In this document: piece by piece, positions 1 to 7,007 of the stretch | Layout of the letters: every line of letters begins with the position of its first letter | How positions within the stretch are numbered: position 1 is the stretch's first letter | Source: CAZLFA01 sp964558665 | Lineage (GTDB): Bacteria; Desulfobacterota; Syntrophia; Syntrophales; PHBD01 | Reading direction: 5' to 3' | DNA: 20,311 bases | Assembly: GCA_964558665.1 (NCBI GenBank) | Contig: CAZLFA010000070.1 | Coordinates: forward strand, 1 to 20,311 | Notes under the pieces: model-generated | What the model saw: the letters and a program-made list of their open reading frames with translations, nothing else | The model's database searches: none | What the model was told of the DNA's origin: nothing | Made by a program: the position numbers and the translations under genes

Positions 1-27
1 TTAGAATTGTTTTAAAGGTCATAGATG

Positions 28-46
28 CCCCGCCCTGTGGGCGGGG
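28..46 (-). terminator. GC-rich perfect hairpin, possible terminator
   Basis: The sequence shows an 8-bp perfect stem (CCCCGCCC / GGGCGGGG) with a 3-base loop, just past the stop codon of the short minus-strand reading frame that ends at 51. No run of T follows on the minus strand, so it is not a classical intrinsic terminator. It may be the original transcription end of the caspase gene whose 3' end is duplicated next to it. Confidence 0.35.
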
Positions 47-48
47 TA

Positions 49-95
49 ATTCACTTCCCCTCCTGCAGAGTGATGTTCCAGATATCGGGATCGCC
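49..95 (-). repeat. Left copy of 47-bp direct repeat (duplicated caspase 3' end)
   Basis: Positions 55-95 are identical over 41 bases to 3727-3767, in the same orientation. The match continues to 49 (3721 in the other copy) with only two C/T differences, both around the stop codon. In the other copy this sequence encodes the last residues of the caspase lipoprotein (GDPDIWNITLQEGK). The two copies flank the entire type VI effector module, which suggests target duplication or recombination at this sequence. Confidence 0.85.
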
Positions 96-137
96 AGCTT
101 TTTTAGCAACCCGGCGCACATCTTTTACAGTAATCAT
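51..137 (-). pseudogene. 28-codon remnant carrying the caspase C-terminal tail
   Basis: A short minus-strand frame begins with an ATG that overlaps the stop codon of the immunity gene (ATGA, 134-137) and ends at a TGA at 51-53. Its first 14 codons (MITVKDVRRVAKKA) match nothing recognised. Its last 14 codons (GDPDIWNITLQEGK) are the same as the C-terminus of the caspase lipoprotein encoded at 3723-5075. The simplest reading is a displaced caspase 3' end that happens to be open in frame. Translational coupling to the immunity gene could still make a small peptide. No domain is recognisable and the length is too small to judge by coding signal. Confidence 0.55.
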
Positions 138-799
138 GGCTTGATTTTACCTTCTCTGAGCAATTTGATGGCCTCGTTTTCTCTGATCACTTTTTCTCCC
201 AACTGGGCAAGAATTATGAGATGCTCTACGGCTTTCACTTTAGCAAGATTTTCAAGTTTGGCAGTTCCACCCAGAGCAAGCGCTGGTTCAAAACCGTACA
301 TTTCATCAGATGCGAGACGGCCAAGTTTCTTTAATGCTTTTTTAAAAAGGGGTTTGTCTTTTATATCGGCAAGATCAATATCTTCTTTATCTTGCATAGA
401 AAAGAAAACTTGAATTTCCAGATCAAAAGGGCCAGTTTTCCCTGTGGATGTTGAAAAGAGTACGCCATATGCAGGTAAGATGTCCAAAGATTGTCCACTC
501 TTTTCTCCGCACAAGAACAACTCGCCGAACGCAGATCTAGCTATCACGTGATACTTATCTATCCTGTCCAGTCCGGTGTCCTCAAGCCATGCGTCCACCA
601 CGTCTTCATAATCTTCCGGATTCACGATCCAGAATAGTCCTTCACCGTATCCACAAAACCCGAATTCCTGCCAGTACTCAAGCAGCTTTTCCGGTAATTT
701 GCCCTTATACTTTTTCAGTGTTTCTTCACTTACCGTCCGGCACTCTATGGCCGGCGCAAAACCTTCATCATATAAAAACAGTTTAAAATTTTCGTCCAT
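134..799 (-). CDS. tdi: Tdi1-type type VI immunity protein (GAD-like + DUF1851)
   Basis: This 221-residue cytoplasmic protein probably binds and neutralises the DNase encoded directly upstream. Residues about 5-105 resemble the GAD-like domain (LPEKLLEYWQEFGFCGYGEG, then the ...GLFWIVNPEDY stretch). Residues about 130-205 resemble the Tdi1 C-terminal domain, formerly DUF1851, with the diagnostic YGFEPALALGG and LENLAKVKAVEHL segments. There is no signal peptide, as expected for an immunity protein against a nuclease. It starts 12 bases after the toxin stop with a GGAG site 7 bases before the ATG, so the two are co-transcribed. Its base composition is low in GC (43% in one 60-base line counted by hand), like the toxin's 3' half. 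The fold assignment is confident. Pairing with the toxin follows from the known Agrobacterium Tde1-Tdi1 arrangement. Confidence 0.88.
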   Translation of the reverse strand: MDENFKLFLYDEGFAPAIECRTVSEETLKKYKGKLPEKLLEYWQEFGFCGYGEGLFWIVNPEDYEDVVDAWLEDTGLDRIDKYHVIARSAFGELFLCGEKSGQSLDILPAYGVLFSTSTGKTGPFDLEIQVFFSMQDKEDIDLADIKDKPLFKKALKKLGRLASDEMYGFEPALALGGTAKLENLAKVKAVEHLIILAQLGEKVIRENEAIKLLREGKIKP

Positions 800-811
800 A
801 GTTCACTCCTT

Positions 812-1828
812 TTACTTGCATCGTTTGAGGTCAACATTCATCCTGGTCTTGCCTCTCTCTATTGCAGGTATCTTTGCTACTTCTTCATCCAGTTTATCAA
901 CCTTGCCTTTCCATCCACCACCGATTGATTTATTAACCTGTGAATCTCCAAAACCGCCGATCTTGTTTTTGCCTCCGGCAACCATATCCGGTTCATGCAG
1001 AGCGGCAAGTTCTTTCATTACCTCGTCTGATCGCTTATTTGCCATCTGTTTAGCATGTGTAGCAGACATACCTTGCTTTTGATAGTCTTCGCTAAATTCT
1101 TTTGCTAATCTTTTCTGCTCCTTACTTCTTGCCTTAACCTGTTCTGTTCCTGATCCTCTTCCTATATTCTTGTATGCTTCTCTGCCTTTGATGTATTCTT
1201 CAACGGTCATGTTATTGAGGCCGTTTTCCTGCCTCTTAAGTTGCCTGTCGTATTCAGAGAATTTATTTTTGTCTATTTTTTTGCCGGTTTTAAAGCATCC
1301 GATGTCCGGCTTCTCCATGCGCCTGACTTTAACATGCCCGCCCCTGGCTCCTTTCCTGGCTGCCTTCGACTTTTCGGCCGCCTGGATTGCAGACAGCGCC
1401 TTCTTTCCCTTCGAGGCAATCTTGCCGACAGGGATCACATCGATGATATTCGTCGGCAGAAAGACTTCTTTAATCGCATAGGCCAGAGCCAGGCCGGCCG
1501 AAACCACAGAATTGCCCCACGAAGCGGTTGTGGCCTTGTCCAGCACTTTATCAATGCTGCCGGAAAGCTTCTGGAGGGCCTCGATGTCGCCTTTGGCCAG
1601 CAGCTTCTCTGCCTTTTCGGCCCACTTCGAAATCTTATACAAGGGATAGTTTTTCTTTGTATCTTCAATAGTAGAACATAATTTGTCAAATATTTTCCGG
1701 CCCGCTTCGGTTTGAGGCTGCGGATCCCTCGGGGCGTTGTGCGCTAAACCGCCTCCCGTATTCCCCTTGGGGGCACACCCGGACGTGTCAATGATCGTCC
1801 CGATGGTATTCATGCGTTTCTTGCTCAT
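812..1828 (-). CDS. tde: Tde-type type VI DNase effector (Ntox15 domain)
   Basis: This 338-residue protein is a predicted antibacterial DNase injected by a type VI system. The C-terminal part carries the Ntox15 signature: an HxxD motif (H278-E-P-D281, followed by MVAGG) and then GFGDSQVNKSIGGGW at about 292-306. In Agrobacterium Tde proteins the HxxD motif is needed for DNA cleavage. The N-terminal half holds a hydrophobic, glycine- and alanine-containing stretch at about 103-137 that could help cross the inner membrane. It has no PAAR domain of its own and would use the spike tip encoded 19 bases upstream. A ribosome site AAGGGG lies before the ATG. GC content falls abruptly near 1310, from about 55-62% upstream in the gene to 37-38% in the sampled lines of the catalytic half, suggesting a swapped toxin tip. 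Confidence 0.87.
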   Translation of the reverse strand: MSKKRMNTIGTIIDTSGCAPKGNTGGGLAHNAPRDPQPQTEAGRKIFDKLCSTIEDTKKNYPLYKISKWAEKAEKLLAKGDIEALQKLSGSIDKVLDKATTASWGNSVVSAGLALAYAIKEVFLPTNIIDVIPVGKIASKGKKALSAIQAAEKSKAARKGARGGHVKVRRMEKPDIGCFKTGKKIDKNKFSEYDRQLKRQENGLNNMTVEEYIKGREAYKNIGRGSGTEQVKARSKEQKRLAKEFSEDYQKQGMSATHAKQMANKRSDEVMKELAALHEPDMVAGGKNKIGGFGDSQVNKSIGGGWKGKVDKLDEEVAKIPAIERGKTRMNVDLKRCK

Positions 1829-1847
1829 CTGTTACCCCTTGTTCTCC

Positions 1848-2204
1848 TCATGCATTGTTCATCTCGCATTCGTCGCCATGGCGGACGCTATATTTACCGT
1901 TGGCCCGTACCGAATCGCTGGATTCTATGGCCCGCATTGCACCCCTGTTCGTACCTGATTTGACTCCCCCTCCTGTCCCGGCTTCGTCTCCGGTGACGTT
2001 TGGCACTTCACTGTCGTCAAGCAGGAACAGCGGATTCCCGTTGGCACGGACATTGGGGCTGACGTCCACGCTCTTTCCCAGATCGGCCATGACGGGGTAG
2101 GGAATCGGAACCATGTACGGCCCGCACGGCGTCTTGCAGACATCGGGCACTTTGGATACGGCTATGAAACTGGAATTTTTCCTCGCAACTAACGGATTGG
2201 CCAT
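1848..2204 (-). CDS. DUF4150 PAAR-like type VI spike-tip protein
   Basis: This 118-residue protein is a probable cap for the VgrG spike and carrier for the downstream DNase. The family pattern is clear: a short polar N-terminus, KTPCGPYMVPIPYPVMADLG at about 24-43, then NVRANGNPLFLLDDSEVPNV, a glycine-rich GDEAGTGGG loop, and a second VRANGKYSVRHGDE repeat near the end. DUF4150 proteins are PAAR-like and usually sit next to a DUF2169 adaptor and a toxin, exactly as here. Here the tip and the toxin are separate polypeptides, whereas in some effectors they are fused. An AGGGGG ribosome site precedes the ATG. The genes on both sides are 19 and 33 bases away, so one transcript is likely. Confidence 0.88.
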   Translation of the reverse strand: MANPLVARKNSSFIAVSKVPDVCKTPCGPYMVPIPYPVMADLGKSVDVSPNVRANGNPLFLLDDSEVPNVTGDEAGTGGGVKSGTNRGAMRAIESSDSVRANGKYSVRHGDECEMNNA

Positions 2205-2237
2205 GGACTGATTCCCCCTGTCTTTGCATTGGTTGTT

Positions 2238-3479
2238 CTATTCATCATCGGCGTCCTCTTCTTGCTGTACTGTCCTGACCTGCGCCTCGGCCACGGCAAT
2301 CTCTGCCGAAAACGGGATCACCCTGCGCCACACAATGGACACCCGGCGCTCGTCCGGCTCAATAATCAGAGTGTCGAGAGCCATGTTGACAACGGCAAAC
2401 TTTCCGCTTTCAGATTCCAGGGTGAGGCGGATGCGGCTTTTCGGCAACTGAAAGCGCATGATCGTGTTGCCGTTTCTGTCCTTTGCATTCCCCGGTGTGT
2501 TGTGCGGGCAGAGATTGACAAGTTCGATGACTTCGTCACCGTTAAGGTAAGGCAGTTGCAAATCGGGATGGGCACAGTTCCAGTAAGCGAAGTCGAAATC
2601 TTCGGGAAGGTACGGGTGGCGTTCATTCAGCCATGCTTCATCATAAGTGCCGGCAAGCTTCAAACGCGGCTGCCACGATCTTGAGATAATACCCAACCCC
2701 TGCGGGGCATAACCCTTACTAAACTCCCGTACCGGATCGCCGGGCGATTCAATCAGCGGCGCATGGTAATCCCCCCAGTTTTCTGCTTTCAGGTACCAGG
2801 GTTCGGCATAACCGCGGCCCACGGGATTGGTTTCGCAGACCGTGTGGGCAACGGGCGCTTTCTCCGGTCCGTCGGGATGGGCTGCACGCTGTTCAGGCGT
2901 AAGGCGGTGCTTTTCCGGCACGTGTTTGGCGTTCGGATTGTCGATCTCGATGCGGTTCTGTCCGCCGTAGGCATGCTCGTAGCGTATAGGTAGCGAAATA
3001 ATCGGCTTGGATTCCGCCAGTTTCCAGCCGCCGAAAAAACCTCTTCGCCATAATCTCGGACCGTTGATGATGAGAAGCTTGTCGCGAATAAGCTCGCCGG
3101 GCAGATAGGGATTCTTTTGATTCAGGTCGTGAGTCCGGTTCGGGACAGTGCGACCCTGCGGTGCACCATAAATCCTGATGCCTGCGGTAAACCGTTCAGC
3201 CGGTTTCCCTTTCGGCGCATATGCCGTGGCATTGACAATGACATCGCACTTCGGCTTGTAGGCGGCAAGATCGCTCTCCTGGCGGACACTGCTTTGATTC
3301 GGCTCGCCGTGATACTCGTCGGTAACGGCGACAGGCATCTGATCTTTAGCGTATGCAAGAGTGCCGTCTGTCTTTATCTCCAGCGTCGCGCGCATTACCG
3401 TTGTGTGGTATTCGTCATCGTTGCAATCCATTGTAACGTATGACAATGCCGGAAAAGGTGTATAATTGATAAATTCCAT
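2238..3479 (-). CDS. DUF2169 type VI effector adaptor/chaperone
   Basis: This 413-residue cytoplasmic protein is the probable loading adaptor that attaches the effector and its PAAR-like tip to VgrG. DUF2169 features are visible: the N-terminal MEFINYTPFPALSYVTMDCN, a VIVNATAYAPKGKP segment near 80-94, the RLWRRGFFGGWKLAESKPI region near 142-160, the PIRYEHAYGGQNR motif near 166-178, and NPVGRGY near 220-226. The C-terminus is acidic (EEDADDE). It is the first gene of the module, with AAGGAAAGG before the ATG and a plausible promoter 90-120 bases upstream. By analogy with Agrobacterium, where a DUF2169 protein is needed to load Tde2, it should be specific to this PAAR-toxin pair. That specificity is inferred. 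Confidence 0.87.
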   Translation of the reverse strand: MEFINYTPFPALSYVTMDCNDDEYHTTVMRATLEIKTDGTLAYAKDQMPVAVTDEYHGEPNQSSVRQESDLAAYKPKCDVIVNATAYAPKGKPAERFTAGIRIYGAPQGRTVPNRTHDLNQKNPYLPGELIRDKLLIINGPRLWRRGFFGGWKLAESKPIISLPIRYEHAYGGQNRIEIDNPNAKHVPEKHRLTPEQRAAHPDGPEKAPVAHTVCETNPVGRGYAEPWYLKAENWGDYHAPLIESPGDPVREFSKGYAPQGLGIISRSWQPRLKLAGTYDEAWLNERHPYLPEDFDFAYWNCAHPDLQLPYLNGDEVIELVNLCPHNTPGNAKDRNGNTIMRFQLPKSRIRLTLESESGKFAVVNMALDTLIIEPDERRVSIVWRRVIPFSAEIAVAEAQVRTVQQEEDADDE

Positions 3480-3570
3480 ATTTATGCCTTTCCTTTTTAA
3501 GAATGGTTTTGTGATTTTTATAAAAAAGGAAACTGTAATTTGATTGCTGTGAGATGAGAGGAGATGATTT

Positions 3571-3599
3571 TATTTATGCGGAAATGAATGTCCGGTCAA
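3571..3599 (-). promoter_or_regulatory. Candidate sigma70-type promoter for the effector module
   Basis: On the minus strand TTGACC (3594-3599) is followed by a 17-base spacer and TAAATA (3571-3576). The -35 box matches 5 of 6 consensus bases and the -10 box about 3 of 6. The start would lie near 3563, about 85 bases before the DUF2169 ATG. The rest of the 243-base gap between the caspase and DUF2169 genes holds a GC-rich 5-bp hairpin at 3700-3714 and AT-rich sequence with no other clear signal. Confidence 0.4.
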
Positions 3600-3720
3600 C
3601 GCTGAAAAAACACCTGAAAAACACCCGGGTATTTTAAGGGTTGTCAAATCGGTTAAGGAAGAAGGATTCTTAGCTTGTATGATTTTTGAGTTGTTTTTTG
3701 CGGCACGCAGCCGCGTCCGT

Positions 3721-3767
3721 ATTTATTTCCCCTCCTGCAGAGTGATGTTCCAGATATCGGGATCGCC
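3721..3767 (-). repeat. Right copy of 47-bp direct repeat, in caspase 3' end
   Basis: This copy lies in frame at the 3' end of the caspase gene and includes its TAA stop. Positions 3727-3767 are identical to 55-95, with two transitions in the outer six bases. It marks the upstream boundary (minus-strand sense) of the type VI effector module. Confidence 0.85.
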
Positions 3768-5075
3768 GGTGGTCGTTGTGATGACGGGATGTTTTGCCGC
3801 CCCGAGAACCCTTTGCGTTTCATCGGGCATAACGGAGAGCATATACGCCTTTAATTCACCCATTGTAACAATGCCGTCTTTCGCCCCGGAACTTTGAAAA
3901 CCGTCCGCTTCACCGCCGAGCCCCTTGATTAAAGAATGTGTAAATGCACCGTTGGACCATGAAGAGTGTTCGATTGCCTGCCGGTCGGTGTCTGCTCCAA
4001 CCATGAACACCCAGCCCTTTGGTATCCTCTTCTCGCGGGTTATCCTGTTGAGGTCGGGCATGATGGATATGCCCCTGCCGCCGTCCCCTCTTGAAATGAG
4101 TTTCCCTGCATGGCACGTATCGACAAGGAGAACTACGTTCTTTGTTTTTCGTTCCTCCAATGACCGTCGGACGTGGTCCATACGATAGCCTGTCGCAGGT
4201 ATGGAAATGTCCGTATCATAACATGCAAAATAAACCTTTTCAGGGTCTTCGGGATCGGGATACCCGTGTCCTGCCCAGAACAGAATTATCTGGTCGTTCG
4301 GTCCGGCTTTTGTCAGCCAGGATTCCAGGGAAATCATGATGTTTCTTTGCGTGGCATTTTCGTTGAGCAGCAGCTTCATATGGCTTTCACTCCAGCCGAG
4401 ATTGCGGAGCGTGCGCGCAAATGCCTTTGCGTCGTCATCCGCAAAGATGAGATTGGGCAGCCCTTTCACCGTGGCGTATTTGTACCTGGAAATGCCTACT
4501 ATGACTGCCCAGGAAGCCCCCGCTTTGTTCCTGTCGGTTCCTGCTGTGCTTTCGTGATGAATCGGCCGCTGCTCTTCCTGCGCATTTTTCTGCAAAGCCG
4601 CCATGCCCGCTGCCTGACGGGATTTCTGCACATAGATGCTTGCTGAAAGCCCGCCGGAATTGTCCCAGAAACCGATCTCGGCACAGTTGGGCCTGAATGA
4701 AAGCTCTCCTGCGGAGTCGGCATCAAGGACAAGATAGCTGCCGACAAGGAATTCTCTTCCGTTGCCGATCCTGCCGAGCAGTGCCATGGCGCCATAATCG
4801 GAATTATAACGCATTTCCCCTGCCGCCCCGATATAACCGTCAGGGCCGCAATCGGATGCAAAACCTTTGTTCCAGAGACCGCTGACCCTGATAATGACTT
4901 TTGGTCCCTGCTGGAGCGATAATCCGGAGCTCTGCCAGCCGTTTTTTGAACTTATGGTCATTTCCTTTTCAAGGCTGTAGCTTGGATCGACCTGCGGAAT
5001 CGCCTGGTTCCTTATGATCGGGTTTGCGCAGCCAATTAACAGAAGCATCAAAAACAAGGCACATATCTTTTTCAT
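3723..5075 (-). CDS. Lipid-anchored PA-IL-like lectin + caspase (C14) protease
   Basis: This 450-residue protein is a predicted cysteine protease held at the cell envelope. The start at 5075 is chosen because it has GGAGG 8 bases upstream and begins a lipoprotein signal (MKKICALFLMLLLIGC, lipobox LIGC with C16); a longer frame to 5138 adds a non-signal-like head. Residues about 45-150 resemble the PA-IL/LecA galactose-binding fold (GLWNKGFASDCGPDG, then ALLGRIGNGREFLVGS, DNSGGLSASIYV). Residues about 187-435 form a C14 caspase-like domain with ADDDAKAFARTL, the catalytic histidine in FWAGHG (H270) and the catalytic cysteine in LLVDTCHAG (C321). Both dyad residues are intact. The gene follows the D-aminoacylase by 59 bases on the same strand. 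Substrate is unknown. An envelope location is unusual for this family. Confidence 0.85.
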   Translation of the reverse strand: MKKICALFLMLLLIGCANPIIRNQAIPQVDPSYSLEKEMTISSKNGWQSSGLSLQQGPKVIIRVSGLWNKGFASDCGPDGYIGAAGEMRYNSDYGAMALLGRIGNGREFLVGSYLVLDADSAGELSFRPNCAEIGFWDNSGGLSASIYVQKSRQAAGMAALQKNAQEEQRPIHHESTAGTDRNKAGASWAVIVGISRYKYATVKGLPNLIFADDDAKAFARTLRNLGWSESHMKLLLNENATQRNIMISLESWLTKAGPNDQIILFWAGHGYPDPEDPEKVYFACYDTDISIPATGYRMDHVRRSLEERKTKNVVLLVDTCHAGKLISRGDGGRGISIMPDLNRITREKRIPKGWVFMVGADTDRQAIEHSSWSNGAFTHSLIKGLGGEADGFQSSGAKDGIVTMGELKAYMLSVMPDETQRVLGAAKHPVITTTTGDPDIWNITLQEGK

Positions 5076-5134
5076 AAGTATGCCTCCATTTTTATCAGTA
5101 TGACAGGCACCGGCCTTTTCCGCATAAGGTTGCT

Positions 5135-6808
5135 TCACAACTGGGTGCCGCGGCCTTTCAGAGGACGGCCCCCGCGCTGCCCGGTCAGTTTGCGGTCCTG
5201 AATGGTGACGATCCCGTTAACGAGGAGATGAACCACGCCGTCAGCGTACAGCGTGGGGTCTTTATACGTTGAACGATCCGCGAGTGTGTTCAGATCCATG
5301 ACAACGATGTCGGCGAAAGCGCCCGCCTCAAGCCTGCCCCTTCCGGTCATGCCGAGCTTTTCTGCCGGCAGAAAGGTCATGGAGCGCAGGGCGTCGTTGA
5401 AGCTCATGATCTTCTCATCAATGGCGAAGACCTTGAGCTTGCGGGCAAATGCCCCGAACAGTCTGGGGTGGGAGCCCGGCAGGTCTCTTGCCCATGTGTA
5501 GCCGTCGGAACAGGTGAAGACATAGTGATTGGGCATGAAGTCCCTCATGGCCTGTTCATTGTGCGCAAAGATGATTCCGGCCGTAACATGGTCGCAGACC
5601 AGCCCCACATAGGTGTCGGCCGGGTCCTTTCCTTCCAGAGAGGCAACTTCCCTGACCGTCTTGCCCTCGTATTCCTTCTTATCGCAGTTCTGCACGATGA
5701 TTTTCTCCGGGGGGATGTCTGTAAACGTTTGCTGAATCAGTTGCCTTATCTCTGCTCTTCCTTTTGCGGTTTTATATTCATCGGCAATGCCGCCCGTAGT
5801 TTTCTTGAATCTGTTCGGAAGCAGTATCTCGATCCCTGTATAACCGGAGGTATAAGGGTAACTGTCGCCCGTTACGTCAAGCCCTTCCCGCCTTGCCGCC
5901 TCGATGAGGCCGAGCATCTGCGATGCCTTGATGCTGTGGGGCGCCTGGAGCTTGAGATGGGATATCTGCACGGGGATTCCGGCCTTCCTGCCGATCTCGA
6001 TAGCCTCCTTGATGGACTCGAGGACGGCTATCTTGCCGCCTTCCAGTAAGGTTCCGGATTCATCCCGCATGTGGGTGGCGTAAATGCCGCTGTATCTGGC
6101 AACGACCTTCGAAAGCTCGATCAGTTCCTCTGTAGTTGTGCCGAGGCCCGGTGGATAGGCAAGGCCCGTGCTCATCCCGCAGGCGCCGTTTTTCATCTCC
6201 TTTTCGATCCGTGCCTTGAACCTCTCAATTTGTTGCGGGGACAGCTTCTCCGGCTGGCTATTTTCGCCGAAGAGCTCAAATCTGACATTGCCGTGCGGGA
6301 TAAGGTGCATGACGTTGGTCCCGAACTTCACCGACTCCACCATCTTAAACCATTTTGCCGTGTCGGTGACCGATTGGCCGCAGTTTCCCGTGACGACGGT
6401 TGTAACGCCCTGATAGAGGGCGTTGAAGTTGCCTTTGAGCTCTTCCACCTTGGCGGGCGCCATGCCGGCCGGATCGGCAAGGACGCCGAGCAGCATATCG
6501 GAATGTTCATGAATGTCGATAAAGCCGGGAGTGACGATAAAGCCCTTCGCGTCGATTACCCTGGAGGCCTTTGCATCAAGTTTTCCGATAGCCGCGATCT
6601 TGTCACCCTTAACGCCTATATCCGCGACGCGGGGAGTCTTCAGCGTTCCGTCGTAAACCGTACCTCCCTTGATCAGTATATCGTAGCTTTGCGCTTCGGC
6701 AGCAATGGCCGTAAGGCAACTGCCGGCAACAAACAGCAGTGCCGTGATGGAAAGTATTCCCGTGAGGTATGATAAACTCTTTCGCAGAAAACCGGTTTGA
6801 CATTTCAT
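5135..6808 (-). CDS. Exported N-acyl-D-amino-acid deacylase (D-aminoacylase family)
   Basis: This 557-residue amidohydrolase is predicted to cleave N-acyl-D-amino acids (or related compounds) to the D-amino acid and a carboxylate. The N-terminus has a basic head and hydrophobic core ending ...AIAAEA at about residue 39, so it is exported. The body follows the metal-dependent D-aminoacylase pattern: ITPGFID-type VTPGFIDIHEHSD (H100, H102), GNCG (C143), ATHMRDE (H246), ISHLK (H284) and CSDG (D435), all metal or catalytic positions in the Alcaligenes enzyme. A small beta-barrel is completed by the C-terminal GAFADIVVMD. Known family members are usually cytoplasmic, so export is noteworthy. GGGGGG lies before the ATG and a promoter is visible at 6874-6902. 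The caspase gene follows 59 bases downstream, probably in the same transcript. True substrate is not provable from sequence. Confidence 0.85.
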   Translation of the reverse strand: MKCQTGFLRKSLSYLTGILSITALLFVAGSCLTAIAAEAQSYDILIKGGTVYDGTLKTPRVADIGVKGDKIAAIGKLDAKASRVIDAKGFIVTPGFIDIHEHSDMLLGVLADPAGMAPAKVEELKGNFNALYQGVTTVVTGNCGQSVTDTAKWFKMVESVKFGTNVMHLIPHGNVRFELFGENSQPEKLSPQQIERFKARIEKEMKNGACGMSTGLAYPPGLGTTTEELIELSKVVARYSGIYATHMRDESGTLLEGGKIAVLESIKEAIEIGRKAGIPVQISHLKLQAPHSIKASQMLGLIEAARREGLDVTGDSYPYTSGYTGIEILLPNRFKKTTGGIADEYKTAKGRAEIRQLIQQTFTDIPPEKIIVQNCDKKEYEGKTVREVASLEGKDPADTYVGLVCDHVTAGIIFAHNEQAMRDFMPNHYVFTCSDGYTWARDLPGSHPRLFGAFARKLKVFAIDEKIMSFNDALRSMTFLPAEKLGMTGRGRLEAGAFADIVVMDLNTLADRSTYKDPTLYADGVVHLLVNGIVTIQDRKLTGQRGGRPLKGRGTQL

Positions 6809-6873
6809 CGCCGATGCCCCCCTTTATATTTCTTTATTATCGATGGTGATAACAGCTTCAGTGTGTGCTGCAT

Positions 6874-6902
6874 ACGATAATCCTTTTCAAAAGCCAAGTC
6901 AA
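6874..6902 (-). promoter_or_regulatory. Candidate sigma70-type promoter for the D-aminoacylase gene
   Basis: On the minus strand TTGACT (6897-6902) is followed by 17 bases and TATCGT (6874-6879), matching 5 of 6 and 4 of 6 consensus bases. The -10 box lies about 65 bases before the ATG. It faces away from the plus-strand candidate at 6929-6958, so regulation of both directions by one bound protein is possible. Confidence 0.5.
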
Positions 6903-6928
6903 CCGTGACCGTACATACTGAATTTTCC

Positions 6929-6958
6929 TTGACTTACGAGCTTTGTTTGTCTTACTGT
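6929..6958 (+). promoter_or_regulatory. Candidate promoter for the first SxxK hydrolase gene
   Basis: TTGACT (6929-6934) is followed by an 18-base spacer and TACTGT (6953-6958). The -35 box is good and the -10 box weak (3 of 6), and the start would lie about 45 bases before the ATG at 7008. Its -35 box and that of the opposite promoter form a 7-bp inverted repeat (AAGTCAA / TTGACTT) 26 bases apart. Confidence 0.33.
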
Positions 6959-7007
6959 TCATTGTCTTTTTGATCTTTTCAACTGCATAAGAGAAGAGGG
7001 GGGAATC

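Noticed and set aside
3700..3714. GCGGC / GCCGC hairpin after the caspase gene as an intrinsic terminator.
   Set aside because: On the minus strand it is followed by a run of A, not T, and the stem is only 5 bp.
5076..5138. Longer caspase start overlapping the D-aminoacylase stop codon.
   Set aside because: The extra 21 residues hide an obvious lipoprotein signal, and the ATG at 5075 has its own GGAGG site.
5468..6772. Long plus-strand open frames opposite the D-aminoacylase gene.
   Set aside because: They mirror codon bias of the real gene, have no ribosome site or recognised domain, and lie wholly within its antisense strand.
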